A DNA stretch of 64,000 nucleotides from Maricaulis sp034670125 (GTDB lineage: Bacteria; Pseudomonadota; Alphaproteobacteria; Caulobacterales; Maricaulaceae). A model generated the notes under the pieces. The model was given only the letters and a program-made list of their open reading frames with translations, ran no database searches and was not told where the DNA came from. The position numbers and the translations under genes were made by a program. Below are positions 1-7,788 of this stretch, piece by piece. The DNA lies in contig NZ_JAXMOC010000005.1 of the NCBI RefSeq assembly GCF_034670125.1, forward strand, positions 1 through 64,000, written 5' to 3'. Every line of letters begins with the position of its first letter. Position 1 is the first letter of the stretch.

Positions 1-42
1 AACGGGCGAGAGCCCCATCCCTGTGCGGTCGCGACAGCGGCA

Positions 43-72
43 GGGGGGCCAAGGTTGCTGCCAAGGCCCCCC
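43..72. terminator. GC hairpin near the left edge, possible terminator
   Basis: GGGGGGCC (43-50) and GGCCCCCC (65-72) form a perfect 8-bp stem, extended inward by AAGG/CC bases. No gene is visible in 1-191 apart from the 3' end of the minus-strand gene next door. The hairpin may terminate a gene lying outside the window. There is no clear T tract, so the assignment is weak. Confidence 0.3.
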
Positions 73-191
73 ATCCGGCGCACACACTCTAACACCATCT
101 CAAACAGACAATCCCTGATGGACGCCCCGCGAAGGCAGGCGGAAATCAGATAAATGACGTGTGTCAAGTTTTTCCGATCTGGCCAGCCGCG

Positions 192-722
192 TTACCGGCG
201 TCGGGTGTATCCGACAAAGAGTTGGGCCCAATCAGATGTGTCGTCCGGGCGGACCCAGAATTCCTGTCGGACGCTGCCATCCTCCTGCGGTGCCCAAATG
301 CCACGGACCTGCATTTCGCTACCGTCCGCATTGCTGTGCAATCGGCCTTCCAGGACCATCGCGCCCGTTTCGTCGAGTCCGCCTGAATAGTCGATGTGAA
401 AGCGCGGGCTCATCCAGACCTGCCGCCAATGCCCGGTGGCCGGGTCGACAAAGGTCATTCCTGTGCCTGTTCCGCCATCGAAGGTCGACCAGTCTTCAAC
501 CACCAGACAGCCAGCCTCCCGCCGGGAATAGGTCTGGGTGCCGATCTGTTGCCCGTCGGCGTTAAAAAAGTCCCACTCGCCGATCACGAAATCGAAATCC
601 GAATACGGTGCGACGTCCTGGCCGCAAACAGGCGGGGCAGCTTGTTGGGCAGATGCGGTCCCGGCATAGCCAAACAAGCCCATGCCGATGAGAAGGCAAG
701 CGGATTTGAAACCTTGCATCAT
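192..722 (-). CDS. secreted hypothetical protein (DUF1579-like)
   Basis: This predicted 176-aa protein starts at ATG 722, preceded by GGAG at a good distance; an in-frame TTG at 734 is less likely. The N-terminus is a signal peptide (KSACLLIGMGLFGYAG..ASA) followed by a short mature domain. The mature part contains a FDFVIGEWDFF segment and several Trp/Gly-rich strands (HWRQVWMSPRF, GIWAPQEDGSVRQEF). That pattern is typical of DUF1579-like proteins, whose biochemical role is unknown. It is probably periplasmic. It stands alone, with no operon partner on its strand within 350 bases. Coding is well supported by composition and the signal peptide; function is not. Confidence 0.7.
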   Translation of the reverse strand: MMQGFKSACLLIGMGLFGYAGTASAQQAAPPVCGQDVAPYSDFDFVIGEWDFFNADGQQIGTQTYSRREAGCLVVEDWSTFDGGTGTGMTFVDPATGHWRQVWMSPRFHIDYSGGLDETGAMVLEGRLHSNADGSEMQVRGIWAPQEDGSVRQEFWVRPDDTSDWAQLFVGYTRRR

Positions 723-1082
723 GCGTATCTCCAATCTTCGACGCGTCGCGCATCAGCCAATCGCTAACAAGCCGGACAGCTTGGCAACAGCGAGATCAAA
801 CGCGTCGCAATCCCCCTTGGCGCCCATGACAGGCGGCGACCGGGGTCGGCTGGGGACCCATACCGTTGTCCCTGATGCACTGACCATTCTCCTAGCGACG
901 CGGGGCTGGCTTGGGCAGGGCACAGGTGAAGTTACCGCGCCCGCGGCGCACATTCGGTCATACACCACTTGCCGAGAGACAGCCGTAACCGGTTCTCGAG
1001 CTCAAGGGGCATGCCCGCGGAGCGGCGCCTGCGGCTCCCTTGACCTCAAGAAGCGGATGCGGCCTGCTGGCTAACAAGTGAT
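723..1082. other. intergenic region with a hairpin; no gene seen
   Basis: About 360 bases lie between two minus-strand genes. Open frames here lack a convincing ribosome site or a recognisable product. The only structure I see is an inverted repeat, TCAAGGG at 1002-1008 with CCCTTGA at 1037-1043. It lies 40 bases beyond the stop of the next minus-strand gene and could help end its transcript. The promoter of the 192-722 gene should also be here. Confidence 0.4.
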
Positions 1083-1514
1083 CTATGGACCGCTCCGCGC
1101 GTCGCGCGCGGTCCCAGGCGACGGCCGCGAGTGATTGCTATTGTTTTCGCTTGTGAATTTAAAGTGTCGGCCGACTGGCTTGATGACCGGCACGTCATTG
1201 AGCGCTTCAGCAAGTTTTCTGCCGCGGAACAAAACTCCCTGACTCTCCAGAAACAGTTCGAGTCGCCAAGCATCGAACAGTTCAGGCTTGTCGAAGTTGT
1301 CATGGACATCGACGCGGCGGGTACTTGGCTCGTGGGTGAAACACACTCCCGAGCCGTGGCGCCGAAATGTCCAATCGCCGGAGGCCACCTTAATACGGCC
1401 TGTCGGCGGAGCGTCGGTCAGGACTATGTCGAGGCCGAACAGGCGGGCCCATTCGCTCACAAGTTCAACCTGACAGTCGATCAATTCGCGGCAGCTGGAC
1501 TCGAGGTCGATCAC
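1083..1514 (-). CDS. unrecognised small protein
   Basis: This predicted 143-aa protein has a GTG start at 1514. It has no signal peptide or membrane segment and appears cytoplasmic. Visible features are a central GDWTFRRHGSGVCF stretch and a VDVHDNFDKPELFDAWRLELFL segment (about residues 70-93). The latter is reminiscent of DUF6896-type small proteins, but I cannot confirm the family. The last 25 residues are low-complexity and may be unstructured. It follows the M23 peptidase on the same strand with an 18-base gap, so it may be its cotranscribed neighbour. Function is unknown. Confidence 0.5.
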   Translation of the reverse strand: MIDLESSCRELIDCQVELVSEWARLFGLDIVLTDAPPTGRIKVASGDWTFRRHGSGVCFTHEPSTRRVDVHDNFDKPELFDAWRLELFLESQGVLFRGRKLAEALNDVPVIKPVGRHFKFTSENNSNHSRPSPGTARDARSGP

Positions 1515-1532
1515 GCCGCGAAACCCCAGCCC

Positions 1533-3005
1533 CTACTGGGCCCCGTTCCCGGCATCGGCCACAACCGGTGTCTCGTCCTCGGCGGCCGGGCGGGCGGCCT
1601 CTCGGATGGCGATGATGCGGTCGCGTTCGGCTTCGAACAGCGGGATTTCGTCTTCCGACAGCTGGCGGCCCGTGGGCAGGTCCAGGGTCATCGGATTTCG
1701 CGGCGTGCCGTTGTGGTGGACTTCATAGTGCAGGTGCGGGCCGGTCGAGCGACCGGTGGTGCCGACATAGGCGATGACCTGGCCCTGGGTGACGCGGCTG
1801 CCGGCGCGGATGCCGCGGGCGAAACCGTTCAGGTGGGCGTAAGCGGTCTGATAGCCATTGGCGTGGCGGATGCGGACGTAATTGCCGAAACTGCCAAAGC
1901 GGTCAGCGCGTTCGACGATACCATTGCCGGCGGCCATGACGGGTGTGCCGCGCGGAGCGGCGAAGTCGGTACCGTTATGGCGCCGCGTATAGCCCAGGAT
2001 CGGGTGGCGGCGGGCTCTCGAGAAGGATGAGGAGAGGCGGGCGCCATTGACCGGTGTGAGCATCAAAAGGCGCTGGGCGCTGGCGCCCTCGGGGCTGTAA
2101 TAGCCGACAATGCCGTCTTCGGTTTCGTAGCGGAAGAATTCCTTGGGATCGCCGCGGCCATCATACATGGCGTAGAGGATGTCGCCGGTGCGGGCGGTAT
2201 TGCCTTCCTCATCCACGAAGCGCTCGAACAGGATGTCGAAATCATCGCCGGGCTGGATCGAGCGCTGAAAATCGATGGCATAGGCGAGCACGCCGGCCAG
2301 TTCGACAACAACACGATCTGTGGCACCGGCGGCGAGGGCGTCGACATAGAGGGAGGCGGTAATCGAGCCGCTGGCCCGGACCATTTCGCGATCAAACTGG
2401 GCGATGGTTTCTCGGGCGCGGAAGGTGTCGTCAAACGTCCGGGCGACGGTGATCGAGCGTTCGATGTCAGGGCGGAAGGACAGGCCGTCGAGACGGGTCA
2501 CCGCCGGGCTGCCATCAGCCGGGATTTCGGTCTCGAGATAAAGATTGATGCGTTCACCGGCGCGCAGATAGCGCAGGTCGAACACGGTGCCCAGCGCCGC
2601 GATGGCACGGGCGGCTTCGACGCGGTCGACGCCGGCATCGTCCAGCAGACCGGCCATGGTGCCGCCACGCGGGACCGTGCGTTCGACCTGGGCGCGGGTC
2701 GGGCAGGTAGTGCATTGGGTGAAGGCGGCGTCATTGACCCGCAGTCGGGTTGCCGGCTCGAGCATGACAGGGGCGGGCTCGGTCGCGGCACCGTCCTGAA
2801 GCGGGACGCTGGCCGCGTTCGCGGGCGTCGCCTCGACCGGCGCGATCATGGCCAGGCTGACGGCCTCGCCACTGGCGGCCTGGCTGCTTGGCTCTCCGGT
2901 CAGCATCAAGGCTGTCAGCAGCCCGGCGGACAGCGCCAGGCTGGCAAGGGCGACAAGGCCGCGCGTGCGCCGGGTATCGGCACGGGTTACGTCAAACTCT
3001 GACAC
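1533..3005 (-). CDS. M23 family peptidoglycan endopeptidase, membrane-anchored
   Basis: This 490-aa protein has an N-terminal membrane anchor (about residues 15-37, GLVALASLALSAGLLTALML), a long periplasmic linker and OapA/LysM-like middle region, and a C-terminal lysostaphin-type M23 domain (about residues 335-435). Zinc and active-site motifs are visible: HNGTDFAAPRGTPV (HxxxD), YAHL and HLHYEV (HxH). The family cleaves cross-link peptides in peptidoglycan during growth or division, or activates other hydrolases when degenerate. Here the zinc ligands are intact, so it is probably catalytic. The Ala/Asp/Glu-rich C-terminus is likely disordered. It diverges from chpT. Confidence 0.9.
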   Translation of the reverse strand: MSEFDVTRADTRRTRGLVALASLALSAGLLTALMLTGEPSSQAASGEAVSLAMIAPVEATPANAASVPLQDGAATEPAPVMLEPATRLRVNDAAFTQCTTCPTRAQVERTVPRGGTMAGLLDDAGVDRVEAARAIAALGTVFDLRYLRAGERINLYLETEIPADGSPAVTRLDGLSFRPDIERSITVARTFDDTFRARETIAQFDREMVRASGSITASLYVDALAAGATDRVVVELAGVLAYAIDFQRSIQPGDDFDILFERFVDEEGNTARTGDILYAMYDGRGDPKEFFRYETEDGIVGYYSPEGASAQRLLMLTPVNGARLSSSFSRARRHPILGYTRRHNGTDFAAPRGTPVMAAGNGIVERADRFGSFGNYVRIRHANGYQTAYAHLNGFARGIRAGSRVTQGQVIAYVGTTGRSTGPHLHYEVHHNGTPRNPMTLDLPTGRQLSEDEIPLFEAERDRIIAIREAARPAAEDETPVVADAGNGAQ

Positions 3006-3117
3006 TGGCCCTAAACTCCGGTCTGCTCAAAACGACACACGTATCCGCGCGGTACTCGTGGCCCGAACGCGAACCTGTGTCTGGTCCAACAAGCAAATCC
3101 CGCACCGTTCCCGAATT

Positions 3118-3251
3118 GATTCGGGAGCCCGGCGGAACCTGTCCCCACAGCCCGGGAACGAATCATGTCTTGGACTGATCCGGTTGCCAAGACCTTTCCG
3201 TCGTCATGATTGCAGTTTCGGTGTGAAAACCGGTCCCGGGCCGACCGAATC
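3118..3251 (+). promoter_or_regulatory. chpT upstream region with three GANTC sites
   Basis: The 250 bases between the M23 gene and chpT carry GATTC at 3118-3122, GAATC at 3160-3164 and GAATC at 3247-3251. The last two are embedded in a repeated GAATCATGT. GANTC is the CcrM methylation site of dimorphic alphaproteobacteria, which can make promoters methylation- and GcrA-sensitive. A short palindrome, CCCGAA...TTCGGG, overlaps the first site. No -35/-10 pair was assigned. The regulatory reading is an inference. Confidence 0.35.
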
Positions 3252-3255
3252 ATGT

Positions 3256-3939
3256 ATGCAAAAAAGCATGCAAGATGATCTCCCCGCCGAACTCCCGGCC
3301 GACCAACTCGCCGCCCTGCTCTGTGCACGGCTCTGTCATGACCTTGTCAGCCCGGTTTCGGCGCTGGGCGCCGCCCTCAGCGTGTTCGATGATCCCGACA
3401 GCACCGACATGCATGATGATGCGATGGAGCTGGTGCGGGAGAGTTCCCGCCAGGCCCAGGCCAAGCTGGAGTTCTGCCGGCTGGCCTTCGGGGCCGGCGG
3501 GTCTGCCCCCGGCATCATGGACAGTCGCGAACTGCAACGCCTGACCGAAGCCATGTTCTCGTCGGTCAAGCCGGAGATTGTCTGGAAGGTCGAGTCCACA
3601 GGTCTGGAAAAGCAGGCGGCCCGTCTGCTCTTGAACATGTGCCTGCTGGGTGTCGATGCGGCACCGCGTGGTGGCACGGTCACCATCGAAGGTGCCGAAA
3701 CCGGTGGCGGTGCGCGTCTGCGTGTGATTTCGGAAGGGCCGAGGGCCCGCCTCGAGGCGGGGACGGCGCGGGCGCTGGAAGCTTTGGCACCGGAGAATGG
3801 TTATGACGGCCGCTCGATCCAGCCCTATTACACAGGCCTGATCGCGCGCAGCAATGGCGGCCGTGTCAGTGCGCAGGCGCATGAAAACCGGGTCGAATTC
3901 ATCGCCCTGGTCAAGGGCCCGGAGGGCATGATCGGCTGA
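3256..3939 (+). CDS. chpT: histidine phosphotransferase ChpT
   Basis: This 227-aa cytoplasmic protein is counted from ATG 3256; ATG 3268 is an equally possible start and neither has a strong ribosome site. The N-terminal helical region carries LLCARLCHDLVSPVSALGAAL, whose His is the expected phosphorelay residue. The rest is a degenerate histidine-kinase-like ATPase fold with no usable ATP motifs, ending in GRSIQPYYTGLIARSNGGRV. In Caulobacter, ChpT passes phosphate from the hybrid kinase CckA to CtrA and CpdR. Here it sits 180 bases upstream of cheA on the same strand, while its target ctrA lies 12 kb away. Identification is from sequence pattern and is firm. Confidence 0.88.
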   Translation: MQKSMQDDLPAELPADQLAALLCARLCHDLVSPVSALGAALSVFDDPDSTDMHDDAMELVRESSRQAQAKLEFCRLAFGAGGSAPGIMDSRELQRLTEAMFSSVKPEIVWKVESTGLEKQAARLLLNMCLLGVDAAPRGGTVTIEGAETGGGARLRVISEGPRARLEAGTARALEALAPENGYDGRSIQPYYTGLIARSNGGRVSAQAHENRVEFIALVKGPEGMIG

Positions 3940-3960
3940 TCACGCCCGACCCGGCCCGCC

Positions 3961-4020
3961 GGTTTGATCCGGTTTCGCCCGTATTCATCAGGTTTCATCC
4001 GGCCGCGGCCGGTTTCATAT
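3961..4020 (+). repeat. 10-bp phased repeat upstream of cheA
   Basis: Six consecutive 10-base units occur between chpT and cheA. Units at 3961, 3971, 3981, 3991 and 4011 resemble GGTTTCATCC (for example ggtttgatcc, ggtttcgccc, gtattcatca, ggtttcatcc, ggtttcatat); the unit at 4001 is ggccgcggcc. A GAGTC (4061-4065) and a TTAACC (4068-4073, a CtrA half-site-like sequence) lie between the array and the cheA start. The array may be a set of helically phased binding sites or replication slippage. Confidence 0.5.
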
Positions 4021-4119
4021 CGTATGAGCATTTTGCCGCGCCTGATGCGCCGGGAGCCAAGAGTCCGTTAACCAAGCCCTGTCACCTTGCTGTGAAATCA
4101 GAACCGTACGGGGCCTGCC

Positions 4120-6906
4120 ATGGACGATCTTATCAGCGAATTCTTGATGGAAACGGCGGAAAGCCTCGACGTCATCGATTCCGAACTGGTACGCTTCGAG
4201 AACAACCCGGAAGACCGGGCGATCCTCGATAATATTTTCCGCCTTCTGCATACCATCAAGGGGACTTGCGGCTTTCTGGGCCTGCCGCGTCTCGAAGCGG
4301 TCGCCCATGCCGGCGAGACCCTGCTGGGCAAGTTCCGCGACGGTGAACTGAGTGTGTCCCCACCGATGGTGACCCTGGTTCTCCAGGCGATTGACCAGAT
4401 CAAGGTGGTGCTCGATTCGCTGGAACAGTCCGGTGTGGAACCGGCCGGCGATGATGCCGAGCTGATTGCCCGCCTGGAAGATGCCGCGATGGGGCGACTG
4501 GCCGAACAGCCGGCCGAGGAAGCCCAGCAGCAGCCTGAAAACTGGGACAACGACCTGGGCCGCGAATTGCGCCCGGGCGAAGTGTCCCTTGCCGATCTCG
4601 AAGCAGCGTTCAATGGCGCCGACGCGGAAGTCGAACCGGGCACCGCGCCTGTCGCTGCCGAAGCGACCCCTGCGCCGACCGAGCATATCGGCGTCGGAGA
4701 ATTTGATCCCGACCTTGGCCGCGAGCTGCGCCCGGGTGAAGTATCCGCCGCCGAGCTCGAAGCCGCTTTTGCCGACGCAGAAGCTGATCCGGACGTCGCT
4801 CCGCCGGCGCTTGCAGACGTCATCAGCAAGGACATGAGCCGCGAAGAAGCCCTGCAGACCGCCATGGCGGAACTCAAGGGTGCCGATGAGCAGGTCGCTG
4901 GTGAGGGTGGCGTGAAGGTCATGGCGACGGTCCGAGTCGGCGTCGATGTGCTGGAAGCCCTGATGACGACGGTGTCGGAACTCGTTCTGACCCGGAACCA
5001 GCTCATGCAGACCGTGCGCGGTCTGGAAGACGACGATCTAAAGGGGCCGCTGCAGCGCCTGTCGGCTGTGACCGGCGAGTTGCAGGACGGCGTCATGAAG
5101 ACCCGCATGCAGCCGATCGGTGACGCCTGGCGCAAGCTGCCGCGGATCATCCGCGACGTTTCCACCGATCTGGGCAAGAAGATCGAACTGGTGATGGACG
5201 GCAACGAGACCGAACTTGACCGCCAGGTGCTCGAGCTGATCAAGGATCCGCTCACCCATATGGTGCGCAACTCGGCGGATCATGGCCTCGAAATGCCGGC
5301 TGACCGCATCAAGGCGGGCAAGTCGGAAAAGGGTACGATCAAGCTTTCCGCCTATCATGAAGGCGGCCACATCATCATTGCCATCTCTGACGATGGCATG
5401 GGCCTCAACACCAACCGTATCGGCGAAAAGGCCCTCGAGAAGGGCCTGACCACGCACGAAGAGCTGGAGCGTATGACGGATCAGCAGATCCATCGCTTCA
5501 TCTTCGCGCCGGGCTTCTCGACCGCAGAGAAAGTCACCAACCTGTCCGGCCGCGGCGTCGGCATGGATGTGGTGCGTACCAATATCGAGCAGATTGGCGG
5601 CGTGATCGACGTGACGTCGACGGCCGGCAAGGGCTCGCATTTCTCGATCAAGATCCCGCTCACCCTGGCGATCGTTTCCGCGCTCATCGTCGGTTGTGAC
5701 GAGCAGCGCTTCGCCATTCCCCAACTCGCGGTCCGCGAGCTGGTCCGGGTCGGTGCCGGGTCGGAGCATACGGTTGAAAACCTCAATGGTGCCCGCGTCA
5801 TGCGTCTGCGCGACCGGTTGATGCCGCTGGTCGACCTGCACGACGTGCTGGGTGTCGGCGAGGCTTATAACGGCAACAAGGACGAGACCGGTTTCGTGGT
5901 TGTCCTCGATGCCGGCGGCCGCAATGTCGGCCTGGTCGTCGACAATGTCCTGGACACCGAGGAAATCGTCGTCAAACCGCTGTCGGACTCCCTGCGCGGC
6001 GTCCACGCCTATTCCGGCGCCACCATCCTGGGCGATGGCTCGGTCATCATGATCCTCGATCCCAATGGCCTGGCCGGCGAAATCGTCACGGCGATGGAAG
6101 AAGATACCGCCGACGGTGCCGGCTCCGCGAAAGCTGCTGAAATGGCCAATACCCAACGACTGCTCCTGGTCCGCGCTGGTGGCGCCGAACCGAAAGCCGT
6201 CCCGCTGGCCCTGGTCACACGTCTGGAAGAGTTCGATCCGGGTACCATCGAGAGCACCAATGGTCGTCTCGTGGTGCAGTATCGCGGCCGCCTGATGCCG
6301 ATCGTGCCGATCGGGTCGGAAATCCGTACCGTCGAGGGGCAGCGCCAGCCGGTGCTGGTCTTCGCCGAGAACCATACCTCGATCGGCCTGGCTGTCGACG
6401 AGATCGTCGATGTCGTCGAAGAGCGCGTCGACCTGCAAATGTCGTCCGACAAGCAGGGCGTTATCGGGTCGGCCATCATCAAGGGCAAGGCGACCGATGT
6501 GGTCGACATTGCCTGGTATCTGGACCAGTCCCGCGCCGGCAATATCCAGCGCCGCTCCACCAATCGCCGTCGCCGCATCCTGCTGGTCGACGCCGACGCC
6601 TTCGCGCGCCGCATGATTGCGCCGCTGCTGGCAGCTGCCGGCTATGATGTCACCCCGACCGGCGGCATGCACGAAGTGCACGCCATCGCCGAAGCCGGGG
6701 AGAAATTCGATGCCATGGTGGGGGATCCCAGCGCGCTGTCGCGCATTCGTCAGGAAGGCCTGTGGCCGAACCTGCCGACGCTGGCCGTCACCGACTGGCC
6801 GGAAGAGGCCCAGGCTGAAGGTCTGACAGCCGTGCTGCCGAGATCGGATCGTGGCGCCCTGATCGCCGCCCTCGACTCGGTGTCTCAAGAGGAGAAGGTG
6901 GCATGA
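4120..6906 (+). CDS. cheA: chemotaxis histidine kinase CheA with extra CheW-like and receiver-like C-terminus
   Basis: This 928-aa kinase autophosphorylates and feeds CheY and CheB. Domains in order: HPt (residues 1-110, phosphorylated His44 in LLHTIKGTCGF); an acidic linker with a duplicated motif DLGRELRPGEVS (about 145-164 and 198-217) in place of a recognisable P2 domain; dimerisation and HATPase regions (SELVLTRNQL, HMVRNSADHGLE, ISDDGMGL, SGRGVGMDVV); a CheW-like domain; a second CheW-like region (about 690-800); and a terminal receiver-like domain (817-928). The receiver keeps an Asp at about 869 (MVGD), has VDAD instead of a full acidic pair, and has PR where the conserved Lys-Pro is expected. 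The gene overlaps cheW by ATGA. Confidence 0.93.
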   Translation: MDDLISEFLMETAESLDVIDSELVRFENNPEDRAILDNIFRLLHTIKGTCGFLGLPRLEAVAHAGETLLGKFRDGELSVSPPMVTLVLQAIDQIKVVLDSLEQSGVEPAGDDAELIARLEDAAMGRLAEQPAEEAQQQPENWDNDLGRELRPGEVSLADLEAAFNGADAEVEPGTAPVAAEATPAPTEHIGVGEFDPDLGRELRPGEVSAAELEAAFADAEADPDVAPPALADVISKDMSREEALQTAMAELKGADEQVAGEGGVKVMATVRVGVDVLEALMTTVSELVLTRNQLMQTVRGLEDDDLKGPLQRLSAVTGELQDGVMKTRMQPIGDAWRKLPRIIRDVSTDLGKKIELVMDGNETELDRQVLELIKDPLTHMVRNSADHGLEMPADRIKAGKSEKGTIKLSAYHEGGHIIIAISDDGMGLNTNRIGEKALEKGLTTHEELERMTDQQIHRFIFAPGFSTAEKVTNLSGRGVGMDVVRTNIEQIGGVIDVTSTAGKGSHFSIKIPLTLAIVSALIVGCDEQRFAIPQLAVRELVRVGAGSEHTVENLNGARVMRLRDRLMPLVDLHDVLGVGEAYNGNKDETGFVVVLDAGGRNVGLVVDNVLDTEEIVVKPLSDSLRGVHAYSGATILGDGSVIMILDPNGLAGEIVTAMEEDTADGAGSAKAAEMANTQRLLLVRAGGAEPKAVPLALVTRLEEFDPGTIESTNGRLVVQYRGRLMPIVPIGSEIRTVEGQRQPVLVFAENHTSIGLAVDEIVDVVEERVDLQMSSDKQGVIGSAIIKGKATDVVDIAWYLDQSRAGNIQRRSTNRRRRILLVDADAFARRMIAPLLAAAGYDVTPTGGMHEVHAIAEAGEKFDAMVGDPSALSRIRQEGLWPNLPTLAVTDWPEEAQAEGLTAVLPRSDRGALIAALDSVSQEEKVA

Positions 6907-7388
6907 CCACGCATCACAGTGACAATTGCGAACTGAGCGCCGAGTCCATGAACGAGTATGTCTCGGTCCGGATCGGTGACCAGCTGTTCGGTGCTCCGGT
7001 CGACGCGATCCGCGAAGTCTTTGCACCGCAATCGGTCACCTCGGTTCCACTCGCACCGACCGAAGTCGCCGGATTGTTGAACCTGCGCGGCCGGATTGTG
7101 ACCGCCATCGACGCCCGCCGCCGCCTCGGTTTGCCGCCGCGCGAAGCCGATGATGCCGGCATGGCACTTGGCGTCGAGCGTGGTAGCGAAATTTTTGGAC
7201 TTATCGTGGATAGTGTCGGTGAGGTGCTTCGTCGTCCGAGGGCGGAGCTGGAACCGGTGCCTGCCCATGTCGATCCGACCTGGCGTTCGATGGTCAAGGG
7301 TGTGCATCGCCTGGAGAAAGAATTGCTCGCAGTTCTGGATGTTTCGGCCGTAATCGGATCGGCCGGCGCCAAAAAAGAAGCTGCCTAG
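6903..7388 (+). CDS. cheW: chemotaxis coupling protein CheW
   Basis: This 161-aa cytoplasmic adaptor links chemoreceptors to CheA. It consists of a single CheW domain, with characteristic segments VRIGDQLFGAPVDAIREVF, VAGLLNLRGRIVTAIDARRRLG and FGLIVDSVGEVLR. Length is normal for the family, with a short N-terminal extension and a C-terminal KKEAA tail. It overlaps the end of cheA by four bases, implying translational coupling. It is followed 14 bases later by cheY, within the five-gene che operon. Confidence 0.95.
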   Translation: MTTHHSDNCELSAESMNEYVSVRIGDQLFGAPVDAIREVFAPQSVTSVPLAPTEVAGLLNLRGRIVTAIDARRRLGLPPREADDAGMALGVERGSEIFGLIVDSVGEVLRRPRAELEPVPAHVDPTWRSMVKGVHRLEKELLAVLDVSAVIGSAGAKKEAA

Positions 7389-7402
7389 CGGAGAGTGTTG
7401 GG

Positions 7403-7777
7403 ATGAAAACTTGTTTGGTCGTGGACGACTCCCGGGTAATCCGGAAAGTCGCACGCAAAATTCTTGAAGAGCTCGAGTTCGAGTGCGTTGAAGCCGGTGA
7501 CGGGTCGGAAGCCCTGGAGGCCTGCCGCAAACAGATGCCGGATGCGATCCTGCTGGACTGGAACATGCCGGTCATGAACGGTCTTGATTTCGTCAAGGCG
7601 CTGCGGCGTGAGGAAACCGGGGACCAGCCGGTTGTCGTGTTCTGCACCACGGAAAATGACATGGCTCACATCACCGAAGCCCTCCGGGCGGGTGCTGACG
7701 AGTACGTCATGAAGCCGTTTGATGGCGACATCATCGAATCCAAATTTCAGCAAACGGGTTTGCTGCGCGCCTCTTGA
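7403..7777 (+). CDS. cheY: chemotaxis response regulator CheY
   Basis: This 124-aa single-domain receiver has no output domain. Key residues are present: acidic pair VVDDS (8-9), phosphoacceptor Asp52 in ILLDWNMP, Thr82/83 in FCTTEND and Lys104 in YVMKPFD. Phosphorylated CheY proteins of this kind bind the flagellar switch, or act as phosphate sinks where several CheYs exist. The GGAGAG ribosome site precedes the ATG. Its place between cheW and cheB fits a role in this CheA pathway. Confidence 0.94.
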   Translation: MKTCLVVDDSRVIRKVARKILEELEFECVEAGDGSEALEACRKQMPDAILLDWNMPVMNGLDFVKALRREETGDQPVVVFCTTENDMAHITEALRAGADEYVMKPFDGDIIESKFQQTGLLRAS

Positions 7778-7788
7778 GGGAGTTTCCC

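Noticed and set aside
5038..7026. Long open frame antisense to cheA/cheW
   Set aside because: High-GC third-position bias opens the opposite strand. The translation has no protein-like domains, and the sense-strand genes are certain.
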